5,670 nucleotides of DNA from 2-12-FULL-60-25 sp964638165 (GCA_964638165.1 CAZWYJ010000072.1:1-5670), one strand, 5' to 3'; counted from the first letter of the stretch, positions 1 through 4,876 are shown. The notes: generated by a model not told the origin, from the letters alone. A program made the numbers and translations.

Positions 1-8
1 ACAAAAAG

Positions 9-39
9 AAAATCTGCGACCGAGTTGGTGGCAGATTTT
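9..39. terminator. Terminator-like hairpin at the left edge
   Basis: AAAATCTGC (9-17) pairs perfectly with GCAGATTTT (31-39) around a 13-nt loop. Read on the minus strand, the stem is followed by a T-rich tail (complement of 1-8). On the plus strand the T-run is inside the 3' arm. It probably ends a gene lying left of the window. The direction of use cannot be decided here. Confidence 0.45.
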
Positions 40-59
40 ACTCATTACCCTTGTATATT

Positions 60-354
60 GTTGATTGGTAAGTAGTTGATTGGTTGATTGGGAAAATGCC
101 CCACTCGTCATTCTGAGCGCTTCAAAAGATTCTAAAAGTCGCGCAGCTCATCGCGAGGAACCCCTTTCTATTTGAGAATGTGATGAGATTTGATGAATGT
201 TCGTAAACGGAAAGGGGTCCCTTCGGATGCACTCAGGGCAGGTTCTTCGCGATATGATCCCTGCGGACTCTCCTTTGTGGCGCTCAGAATGACGAGAAGA
301 GCGTTCCTAATCAACCACTTACTAATCAACTAATCAACTACTTACCAATTAACC
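60..354. repeat. Nested inverted repeat, MITE-like intergenic element
   Basis: The outer arms are 60-90 (TTGATTGG units around TAAGTAG) and about 323-353. They are reverse complements over about 30 bases, with three transitions. Inside them, 104-120 (CTCGTCATTCTGAGCGC) and 280-296 are a perfect 17-bp inverted repeat. Further in, 160-168 (ACCCCTTTC) pairs with 210-218, and 151-162 pairs with 241-252 with one mismatch; these last two alternatives share bases. The whole segment could fold into a long imperfect hairpin. No reading frame inside resembles a protein, so if mobile it would be non-autonomous. The TCATTCTGAG end resembles dispersed palindromic repeats of other bacterial genomes, which is a recollection and not a search result. 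Confidence 0.7.
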
Positions 355-372
355 AAATACCGAGTTCTTTCG

Positions 373-381
373 TGCTATACT
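373..381 (+). promoter_or_regulatory. Extended -10 promoter for the 404 gene
   Basis: TGC TATACT (373-381) matches the extended -10 form TGnTATAAT with one difference in the hexamer. No convincing -35 is present at the right distance, which is acceptable for extended -10 promoters. The predicted transcription start near 388 leaves about 16 nt before the ATG at 404. That leader is pyrimidine-rich and has no SD. Confidence 0.5.
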
Positions 382-403
382 TCCCACGCATCTATCTTCC
401 CCT

Positions 404-949
404 ATGGAACCCAATATCACGACCATGGACGATCATCGCAAAACCGCGCCATCGTCACCCGCTCCGTCCTTCGTATCCGCGCCCAAGAATATTCCGCCTC
501 CGGTTCGTGAATTACGCCGTCCGCCGGAACGAAGTCAGATGATGATGTTGGCGATTTTTCTCGTCGTTCTCCTGCTCCTCATCGCAAATGTCGTGACGGT
601 TGTTCTCGTGACGGGGCGGATCGAAGCTCTCGCGGCGGAGGGGAAGGTGGCGAATCAGAATCTTCAGATCGCGATCGCGAACATTTCCGGTCAGCTTGAT
701 ATTGCGGATAAGCGCGATCAGGATTTTGCGACAAGAATTGCCGGTTTTCAGCAGGGACTTTTTGACGCGGGGTCTGAAATGGAGTCCATGGGCGCAAACT
801 TGATTCGGCGAGGCGATGAACTAATCGAGATCGGCACAATAGTGAATAATGAAAAGGGTACGGAATTGATTCAAAAGGGTGAGACATTGAAAACAGAAGG
901 TGTTCAATATCAGGAACTCGGAGCCAGATACAAAACGAACAGTAAGTAG
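404..949 (+). CDS. Single-pass membrane protein with a glycine-heptad C-terminal tail
   Basis: A 181-residue protein that I do not recognise as a named family. Residues 1-45 are polar and proline-rich and probably cytoplasmic. Residues 48-70 are one strongly hydrophobic membrane segment. Residues 71-181 are a helical, charged region. From residue 123 glycines recur every seven residues (123, 130, 137, 144, then 152, 159, 166, 173, with one extra residue at 151). A hydrophobic residue usually follows three positions later (M126, L133, L140, V147, L155, L162, Y169). Residues 130-144 and 152-166 are near-duplicates (GxxLIxxGxxLxxxG). This suggests a packed helical bundle or oligomer outside the membrane. 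No SD precedes ATG 404; an in-frame ATG at 425 is a possible later start. It is monocistronic, with its own promoter and terminator. Coding potential is well supported, but the function is unknown. Confidence 0.75.
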   Translation: MEPNITTMDDHRKTAPSSPAPSFVSAPKNIPPPVRELRRPPERSQMMMLAIFLVVLLLLIANVVTVVLVTGRIEALAAEGKVANQNLQIAIANISGQLDIADKRDQDFATRIAGFQQGLFDAGSEMESMGANLIRRGDELIEIGTIVNNEKGTELIQKGETLKTEGVQYQELGARYKTNSK

Positions 950-950
950 T

Positions 951-990
951 GGCCGTTCGTGAACGGCCCACGTCATTCGTGAATGACGTG
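951..990. repeat. Twin hairpins sharing the apex TTCGTGAA
   Basis: Two adjacent palindromes follow the stop codon. In the first, GGCCGTTC (951-958) pairs with GAACGGCC (961-968). In the second, CACGTCATTC (969-978) pairs with GAATGACGTG (981-990). Both have TTCGTGAA at the apex (956-963 and 976-983), but the outer stems differ. They lie just upstream of the terminator and may be intergenic repeats or mRNA 3'-end stabilisers. Confidence 0.7.
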
Positions 991-991
991 T

Positions 992-1017
992 AAGGACGGG
1001 AAAGACCCGTCCTTTTT
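992..1017 (+). terminator. Intrinsic terminator of the 404 gene
   Basis: AAGGACGGG (992-1000) pairs with CCCGTCCTT (1006-1014) around the loop AAAGA, and the run of T at 1013-1017 follows. This is a classic rho-independent terminator on the plus strand. On the minus strand the tail is weak. Confidence 0.85.
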
Positions 1018-1023
1018 GATATG

Positions 1024-1081
1024 AAGATACGCCCGCACGATGACGAAGGAGAGAGTTCCCTTCGCATCGCGGGCGTATCTT
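1024..1081 (-). terminator. Long hairpin downstream of the 1103-1468 gene
   Basis: AAGATACGCCCGC (1024-1036) is a perfect 13-bp complement of 1069-1081. An inner stem continues with CGATG and CGAAGG (about 1038-1049) pairing with 1059-1070, with one bulged base. It starts about 20 nt past the stop codon of the minus-strand gene, so it probably protects or terminates that transcript. The T-tract after it on the minus strand is poor, so termination is an inference. The adjacent hairpin at 992-1017 could assist. Confidence 0.55.
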
Positions 1082-1102
1082 AGACGTAGAAACGTGAGCC
1101 GG

Positions 1103-1468
1103 CTAAGCCTTCGCGCTGTTTCCCTTTTCGAGTCGAAGGAGGATTGTCGTTGCGAATCCGGCCACGAGCGCCATCGTGATGACGGGCTCCGCGTGGTTGG
1201 CCATTCGAACTCCCTGGAACGCTTCGGTTGCTACTGCGCCCAGCACGGAGCTGATGATCGCGCCTGATTGGGCATAGGTCGTTTTTTGGATACGCTTGAT
1301 GGCGCAGATGCTGATGGTCGTTGCTCCGACGAGCACGAGGATCGGGAGGGCGTCATTGGTATTGCCCGGGCCGAACATCCAGCGCGTGGTTCCAACGGTG
1401 AAGAACGTGCCGACGCAGAGCGCTAAGCAAGTCGTGGGGCTCGGAAACAGTTTTTTGAGATAGTCCAT
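1103..1468 (-). CDS. Small hypothetical membrane protein, about four helices
   Basis: A 121-residue protein starting MDYLKKLF. I chose ATG 1468 because AAGGAG lies 5 nt upstream (1474-1479). The longer frame back to 1510 would begin upstream of that site and very near the predicted transcription start. Hydrophobic stretches at about residues 12-32, 40-57, 68-85 and 95-113 suggest four membrane helices. The short loops include a basic one (KRIQK, 58-62) between helices 2 and 3, and the tail is charged. I do not recognise the family, and no catalytic motif is visible. It has its own promoter and lies downstream of rplK on the same strand, separated from it by a terminator. It converges with the 404 gene. 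The good promoter, SD and terminator context make it a real gene; its function is unknown. Confidence 0.75.
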   Translation of the reverse strand: MDYLKKLFPSPTTCLALCVGTFFTVGTTRWMFGPGNTNDALPILVLVGATTISICAIKRIQKTTYAQSGAIISSVLGAVATEAFQGVRMANHAEPVITMALVAGFATTILLRLEKGNSAKA

Positions 1469-1473
1469 CACGT

Positions 1474-1479
1474 CTCCTT
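1474..1479 (-). promoter_or_regulatory. Strong SD setting the start at 1468
   Basis: AAGGAG on the minus strand (CTCCTT on the plus strand), 5 nt before ATG 1468. It is one of only two convincing SD sites in the window, and it excludes the longer start at 1510. Confidence 0.75.
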
Positions 1480-1518
1480 GTCGTGAATGACCGGAAAGGT
1501 TCGAAAACAATAAGGCTA

Positions 1519-1547
1519 TGTATAGGCGAAAAAGAGGATTTCGTCAA
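1519..1547 (-). promoter_or_regulatory. Sigma70-type promoter of the small membrane protein gene
   Basis: On the minus strand, TTGACG (1542-1547) and TATACA (1519-1524) are separated by exactly 17 nt. The predicted transcription start is near 1512, giving a leader of about 43 nt to ATG 1468. The promoter lies just past the rplK terminator, so this gene is probably a separate transcription unit. Confidence 0.75.
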
Positions 1548-1573
1548 TGACGGATTCCTCTCTTCGGAAATAC

Positions 1574-1604
1574 AAAAACCTCCGAGGCATGCCCGGAGGT
1601 TTTT
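1574..1604 (-). terminator. Terminator of the secE-nusG-rplK cluster
   Basis: AAAAACCTCCG (1574-1584) pairs with CGGAGGTTTTT (1594-1604) around a 9-nt loop. It starts 7 nt past the rplK stop. On the minus strand the stem ends in five T. The symmetrical A/T ends could also allow use on the plus strand. Confidence 0.85.
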
Positions 1605-1611
1605 ATTTCGT

Positions 1612-2037
1612 TTACTCGGTGACTTCCAGTCCCATCTGCTTTGCCGTTCCTTCGACCTGTCGCATTCCGGCTTCCACCGTGTGGCAGTTCAGGTCCGGCA
1701 TTTTCTTTTCCGCGATCTCGCGGATTTGTGCTTTGGTGACTTTTCCGCACTTCTCAACGAGGCACTTGGGGGATCCCTTCTGGAGACCCGCGGCCGTCTT
1801 GAGCATTTCGGAAACCGGAGCAACTTTGGTGATGAAGTCGTACGTGCGATCTTCGTACACCGTGATGATAATCGGGACGACTTCGCCCATGCGGCTCTGC
1901 GTGGCGTCATTGAAGCGCTTGCAGAACTCGGCGATGTTCAATCCCTGCGGACCGAGCGCCGTACCAACAGGAGGCGCCGGGTTTGCCTGGCCTCCTTTGA
2001 TCTGGAGCTTGATATACGTCTTGATTTTCTTAGCCAT
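1612..2037 (-). CDS. rplK: 50S ribosomal protein L11
   Basis: A 141-residue protein of normal L11 length. L11 binds 23S rRNA in the GTPase-associated centre and takes part in factor-dependent steps of translation. The N-terminal domain carries the diagnostic proline-rich segment NPAPPVGTALGPQGLN (19-34). The middle has PIIITVYEDRTYDFITK (55-71). The C-terminal rRNA-binding domain has GKVTKAQIREIAEKKMPDLN (98-117) and ends VEGTAKQMGLEV. The MAKKIK start at 2037 is the family-like N-terminus; the frame is open further upstream, but that part is repeat sequence. There is no clear SD. Cysteines at 92, 97 and 117 sit in the C-terminal domain. The gene lies 185 nt downstream of nusG and is probably co-transcribed. 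The usual next gene, rplA, is absent; a terminator follows instead. Confidence 0.97.
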   Translation of the reverse strand: MAKKIKTYIKLQIKGGQANPAPPVGTALGPQGLNIAEFCKRFNDATQSRMGEVVPIIITVYEDRTYDFITKVAPVSEMLKTAAGLQKGSPKCLVEKCGKVTKAQIREIAEKKMPDLNCHTVEAGMRQVEGTAKQMGLEVTE

Positions 2038-2044
2038 GTCATTA

Positions 2045-2110
2045 GGGGCGCGGATCGCGGATCGCGGGGCGCGGATGTTCCGTGCCCTGCGCCCTGCGCC
2101 CCGTGCCCTG
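2045..2110. repeat. GC-rich tandem and inverted repeat before rplK
   Basis: GGGGCGCGGAT occurs at 2045-2055 and 2066-2076, and CGTGCCCTG occurs at 2081-2089 and 2102-2110; both pairs have a 21-bp period. CCCTGCG is doubled at 2085-2098. 2063-2072 can pair with 2096-2105, with one G-T wobble, around a 23-nt loop. It begins 8 nt from the rplK start, so in the mRNA it would be a structured leader. Confidence 0.7.
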
Positions 2111-2165
2111 ATTTCGTGTGAGTGAGAGATTGGCGAGAAGCGCGTCAATCTGGCCACAAACACGA

Positions 2166-2217
2166 GTCGGGAGTCGGAGGTCGGGAGTCGGAAGTTTTTA
2201 ACTCCCGACTGCCGACT
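2166..2217. repeat. GTCGGGAGTCGG repeat with inverted copy
   Basis: GTCGGGAGTCGGA occurs twice (2166-2178 and 2180-2192, period 14). 2201-2217 is a reverse complement of 2172-2188 with two mismatches in 17, across a 12-nt loop. It sits just downstream of the nusG stop. It is hairpin-forming but lacks a clean T-tract on the minus strand, so I do not call it a terminator. Confidence 0.75.
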
Positions 2218-2222
2218 GCTAA

Positions 2223-2774
2223 CTAAATTTTCTTGACTTGTGCGAAATCCAGTTCAAGCGGAGTCTCGCGGCCGAACATGCTCACGAGCACCTTTACCTT
2301 GCCGCGCGCTCCATCCACATCAACCACTTTTCCTTCAAAGCCTTTGAACGGACCATCTCCGATGCGGATCGGCATGCCTTCCACCAGATCAATGTCATAC
2401 TCCATGGATTCCGCGGTTCCGCCGGCGCGCTTCATGATCGAATCAATCTCCGACTGTTCGAGCGGCGTTGGCGTGGTGCCGGTTCCGATGAAGCCCGTGA
2501 CGCTCGGCGTATTGCGGACTACGTACCAGGAATCATCCTTCACGATCATCTCCACGAGCACGTATCCCGGAAAGATTTTTTCCTCCACGATCTTGCGCTT
2601 GCCGTTTTTGATTTTGATCTTTTTTTCCGTTGGAACGAGCACATTGAAGATCTTGTCTTGCATGCCAAGCGTGGCGATACGCGTCTTTAAGCTGTCGCAG
2701 ACGCTATCTTCATACCCGGAATAGGTATGGATGGCGTACCATCTTCGGCCAAGATCGAGTGTTTGCTTTGGCAT
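2223..2774 (-). CDS. nusG: Transcription termination/antitermination protein NusG
   Basis: A 183-residue protein of normal NusG length. NusG binds the clamp of RNA polymerase, lowers pausing and links polymerase to Rho or the ribosome. The NGN domain begins RRWYAIHTYSGYE (10-22) and contains EEKIFPGYVLVEM (64-76) and the VRNTPSVTGFIG stretch (86-97). The C-terminal KOW domain starts near PIRIGDGPFKGFEGKV (135-150) and ends with the typical FAQVKKI. A lysine-rich segment at 51-61 (KKIKIKNGKRK) sits where many NusGs have a basic linker. ATG 2774 gives the expected N-terminus but has no SD; secE ends 31 nt upstream on the same transcript. The order secE then nusG is conserved across bacteria. 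Confidence 0.97.
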   Translation of the reverse strand: MPKQTLDLGRRWYAIHTYSGYEDSVCDSLKTRIATLGMQDKIFNVLVPTEKKIKIKNGKRKIVEEKIFPGYVLVEMIVKDDSWYVVRNTPSVTGFIGTGTTPTPLEQSEIDSIMKRAGGTAESMEYDIDLVEGMPIRIGDGPFKGFEGKVVDVDGARGKVKVLVSMFGRETPLELDFAQVKKI

Positions 2775-2805
2775 AGGAGTGAATGGGAAGAATCACGAAC
2801 GACGA

Positions 2806-3165
2806 TTATTCGAGCGGGAGCTTGAGATCCGTGTTTTCCGCGGGCGTTTCTGCCGGGGCTTCCGTTGGCGTTTCGACGGATTCCACTTGCACATCGTTTA
2901 CGTTAATCGGTTCAACGGTCGGAACCACGTCGGCTGGCGCGGGCGTTTCCGTTTGCGCGGACGGCGTGCGTGTGGCGAGTGCGTAGGTGACGAGTCGCGA
3001 GAAGCCGAAGTCGAGCACGGCAAAGAACACGGCAACGCCCACAGACACCGAAACAACCATGACGGAATAACGGATGGTCTGTTGCTTGGTCGGCCACGTC
3101 ACTTTTTTGAGTTCCGCGATCGAGTTGCGAACGTAGGAGATGAGATCGTTGACAGGATTTGCCAT
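2806..3165 (-). CDS. secE: Preprotein translocase subunit SecE with extended tail
   Basis: A 119-residue SecE. The protein clamps SecY in the SecYEG translocon of the cytoplasmic membrane. The amphipathic helix contains SIAELKKVTWPTKQQTIRYS (15-34) with the hallmark W24-P25. One membrane helix follows at about 33-56. Single-helix SecEs are usually about 60-65 residues; here some 55 further residues (about 64-119) form a proline-, glutamate- and threonine-rich tail with repeated ETP/TEAP/AETP units. By known SecE topology this tail should lie outside the cytoplasmic membrane. ATG 3165 lacks an SD. It is the first gene of the cluster, about 43 nt from the predicted transcription start. The family assignment is firm; the role of the tail is unknown. 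Confidence 0.93.
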   Translation of the reverse strand: MANPVNDLISYVRNSIAELKKVTWPTKQQTIRYSVMVVSVSVGVAVFFAVLDFGFSRLVTYALATRTPSAQTETPAPADVVPTVEPINVNDVQVESVETPTEAPAETPAENTDLKLPLE

Positions 3166-3185
3166 AGACAGGGATGGTGATTTTT

Positions 3186-3206
3186 AAAATCCCCTCCCGG
3201 GGTTTT
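3186..3206 (-). promoter_or_regulatory. Hairpin at the 5' end of the secE leader
   Basis: Read on the minus strand: AAAACCCC, loop GGGA, GGGG, a bulged A, then TTTT (3206 to 3186). The predicted transcription start is near 3208, so the hairpin would lie at the extreme 5' end of the mRNA, about 20 nt from the start codon. It may stabilise the transcript. It also resembles a weak terminator, so an attenuator role is conceivable. Confidence 0.4.
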
Positions 3207-3214
3207 GCGAGAAG

Positions 3215-3243
3215 AATATATCACAAGAAGGGGGAGGAGTCAA
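3215..3243 (-). promoter_or_regulatory. Promoter of secE-nusG-rplK
   Basis: On the minus strand, TTGACT (3238-3243) and TATATT (3215-3220) are separated by 17 nt. The -10 is preceded by TGA (TGn extension). This near-consensus sigma70-type promoter suits a highly expressed housekeeping cluster. The -35 abuts the G-rich repeat beginning at 3245. Confidence 0.8.
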
Positions 3244-3244
3244 T

Positions 3245-3278
3245 TGGGGGAGTGGGGAGTGGGTAGGGGGAGAGGGGG
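3245..3278 (+). repeat. G-rich tract, copy 1
   Basis: Runs of three to five G are separated by A or T. The part at 3254-3278 (GGGGAGTGGGTAG followed by G-runs) is the same as 4850-4875 apart from one extra A in the second copy. The four or more G-runs could form a G-quadruplex. Confidence 0.7.
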
Positions 3279-3330
3279 CATCCGCCCGCCTCGCCTGACG
3301 CCAAGTACACCCGAAGCGGATGGCGGGCGG
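3279..3330. repeat. Inverted repeat between secE and the GH57-like gene
   Basis: CCGCCCGCC (3282-3290) pairs with GGCGGGCGG (3322-3330). CATCCGC (3279-3285) alternatively pairs with GCGGATG (3316-3322). No T-tract follows, so a repeat element is likelier than a terminator. Confidence 0.55.
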
Positions 3331-3341
3331 GTAGGGGGTAG

Positions 3342-3370
3342 GGGCGCAGCATGCTGCGCCCGTACGGGCG
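3342..3370. repeat. Two overlapping perfect palindromes
   Basis: 3342-3361 is a perfect 20-bp palindrome centred on AT (GGGCGCAGCA and its complement). 3357-3370 (CGCCCGTACGGGCG) is a perfect 14-bp palindrome sharing five bases with it, so the two hairpins are mutually exclusive. They resemble widespread intergenic palindromes of bacterial genomes. 3371-3485 holds no gene or further signal that I can support. Confidence 0.7.
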
Positions 3371-3485
3371 TCCAGCTAAAATGCGGGGATTTAACTGCCG
3401 ATATTTTACAAAGAAGCATTTAAGCCCCTGTTAGGGTGTCCGTTGTGGCGGAACAAGGGGGTTGGGGGGTTCTTATAAAGCAGGC

Positions 3486-3514
3486 TTGACATTTTGTGCG
3501 AATTATGGTGACAT
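3486..3514 (+). promoter_or_regulatory. Possible promoter of the GH57-like gene
   Basis: A perfect TTGACA (3486-3491) is followed after 17 nt by TGACAT (3509-3514), a poor -10 (three of six) but with a TGG extension in front. The implied leader is about 117 nt and contains small hairpins: CTCAT/ATGAG (3556-3569), and TACCG/CGGTA (3604-3618) just before the SD. Confidence 0.4.
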
Positions 3515-3618
3515 GGCGACATTGTCCCTTCTGAAACGAATAATCTTCTCTTTGTCTCATTCGGATGAGCCGGATGCGACTTCGAACCCATTTCCATTGC
3601 CTATACCGATGAGCGGTA

Positions 3619-3631
3619 GAGGAAGGAAAGG
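3619..3631 (+). promoter_or_regulatory. Purine-rich ribosome binding site for the 3638 gene
   Basis: GAGGAAGGAAAGG (3619-3631) contains AGGA (3624-3627) about 10 nt before ATG 3638. It favours this start over the out-of-frame ATG at 3633. Confidence 0.6.
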
Positions 3632-3637
3632 TATGCC

Positions 3638-4789
3638 ATGGCAAAGATCGCGTTGTATTTCCCTGGAAACGCCACGCACTCCTTCTTGCTGGGGGATCGC
3701 TGGCAGCGCATGTACGACGAGCGCCTCGGTCTCGATGAGATCGGGCGTTCGGGCGTGCCTGTGACCGTGAGCCATCAGGGCATCGAGTACGAGCTCTACC
3801 CGTTCTTGCGGGAGACGCTCGCGCAGTACCCCTCGATCTCGGTCGCCAATGCGCCGTTCGCGCATCCGCTCATGAGCCTCGTTAATCCGAGCCATCAGCG
3901 GTGGGAGGTGCGGAATGCCGTCGGGAATCTCCCGATCACGTTCTTCTCGGAATTCGATACGCCTGACTCGGGTTTGATCCCCACGGAGTTTTTCTTCCAC
4001 CTGCGATCGCAGACGGCGATCTACTCTCCGTGTTCCGGCGTGAGCGTGGAGGATCCGGAGGTGCTCGCGATTCCGGACGGGACGATCGGCGTCCAGTATG
4101 AGCATTGCATCGGCGTGGTGCTCGACGGGTTCGAGGCATTCAACAAGGCGTGGTTCGCCTTCGCGGCGCATCCGATGCCGGAGAACCTCGACAGGCTGAT
4201 GCGGGAGATTGAGGCGATCTCGAAGCTTCCGCGCGCCTACGTGGTGATCCCGCTTGATCTGGAACAGCCCTGGGTCGGGAGCGCGCTCGGCGCGAAATTG
4301 TTCGAGATTTTCTTCGCCGAGATCAAGGCGCGGAAGCTGGATCAGCACATCGTGCCCATGCAGGAGGTGATGGACGCGGCGCAGGCGAATCCGTTCCGGA
4401 TCAGCAAGCCACATCGCATCCTCGCCAAGTGGAACGTGCACGCCCTGCAGTTCCGGCACACGGCGCAGATGGCCTACCTTTCTCCGGAGAACGATCGTCG
4501 GCATAAGATCTACGCCTTTGCGACATCGAGCGATCTGCTCTCGTCGTGGAATCGGTACGTGATGAGGTCGGTTGCGCCAGAAAAGGCGATGACCTGCCGT
4601 GATCTCGACGGGCGCGAAGTCTCACTCTCGCAGGGGCATAACGGCGCACTGCAGGAGCTCTGCCTCGCGGCCAAGGGAGCGTACCTGTTCCCGTCGGACG
4701 GTTCGTTCGCGCGCCGCCTTGCGCGGCTCACGGAGCGGAACGGCCTCACCGAAGCCGTCCAGGCATGGGCGGAAAAGGAAAGGTTGTAA
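3638..4789 (+). CDS. GH57-like (beta/alpha)-barrel protein
   Basis: A 383-residue soluble protein without a signal peptide. Several segments recall glycoside hydrolase family 57 (alpha-amylase and 4-alpha-glucanotransferase type). SVANAPFAHPLMSLV (68-82) resembles the family's YYHPxxPL motif. SGLIPTEFFFH (111-121) resembles the WLAE-type nucleophile motif, with E117. YVVIPLDLEQPWVG (201-214) resembles the DGE-type acid motif, with D207. The E-to-D distance of 90 is close to that known for Thermococcus litoralis glucanotransferase (E123, D214). The first family motif (HQP-like) is not clear; H14 is a candidate. If active it would act on alpha-glucans or related sugars in the cytoplasm. It is monocistronic, with a GC-rich coding sequence unlike its neighbours. 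The gene is firm; the family call is motif-based and moderate. Confidence 0.6.
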   Translation: MAKIALYFPGNATHSFLLGDRWQRMYDERLGLDEIGRSGVPVTVSHQGIEYELYPFLRETLAQYPSISVANAPFAHPLMSLVNPSHQRWEVRNAVGNLPITFFSEFDTPDSGLIPTEFFFHLRSQTAIYSPCSGVSVEDPEVLAIPDGTIGVQYEHCIGVVLDGFEAFNKAWFAFAAHPMPENLDRLMREIEAISKLPRAYVVIPLDLEQPWVGSALGAKLFEIFFAEIKARKLDQHIVPMQEVMDAAQANPFRISKPHRILAKWNVHALQFRHTAQMAYLSPENDRRHKIYAFATSSDLLSSWNRYVMRSVAPEKAMTCRDLDGREVSLSQGHNGALQELCLAAKGAYLFPSDGSFARRLARLTERNGLTEAVQAWAEKERL

Positions 4790-4805
4790 TCGTTCTTTCG
4801 CTATC

Positions 4806-4837
4806 AAGCCCGGTTTCTCGCAAGAGGAGCCGGGCTT
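4806..4837 (+). terminator. GCAA-capped hairpin after the GH57-like gene
   Basis: AAGCCCGG (4806-4813) pairs with CCGGGCTT (4830-4837). Pairing continues inward, including G-T wobbles, to CTC/GAG capped by the tetraloop GCAA (4820-4823), a stable GNRA loop. The T-tract afterwards is poor (TATACGTTT), so termination efficiency is uncertain. Confidence 0.65.
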
Positions 4838-4849
4838 ATACGTTTGAGA

Positions 4850-4876
4850 GGGGAGTGGGTAGAGGGGAGAGGGGGG
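4850..4876 (+). repeat. G-rich tract, copy 2
   Basis: GGGGAGTGGGTAGA followed by G-runs. It is the same as 3254-3278 in the same orientation, apart from one inserted A and one further G at the end. It has potential to form a G-quadruplex. Confidence 0.7.

Noticed and set aside
579..1067. Minus-strand frame opposite the 404 gene
   Set aside because: It runs through the hairpin array and encodes a low-complexity Ser/Arg/Pro product.
1483..2125. Open plus-strand frames opposite rplK
   Set aside because: They are antisense to a certain ribosomal gene, with no family resemblance; they are open by codon bias.
2143..2148. TTGACG on the minus strand as a -35 for rplK
   Set aside because: No acceptable -10 lies 16-18 nt downstream; read-through from the secE promoter is simpler.
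2038..2163. N-terminal extension of rplK to ATG 2163
   Set aside because: The extra 42 residues come from repeat DNA and precede a perfect canonical L11 N-terminus.
3462..3637. A small upstream frame in the leader of the GH57-like gene
   Set aside because: It overlaps the gene out of frame, has no SD and no recognisable product; it could only be a leader peptide by speculation.
3557..4504. A 315-codon open frame on the minus strand opposite the GH57-like gene
   Set aside because: Its arginine- and histidine-rich product mirrors the GC-rich codons of the plus-strand gene; it has no motif and no start signal.
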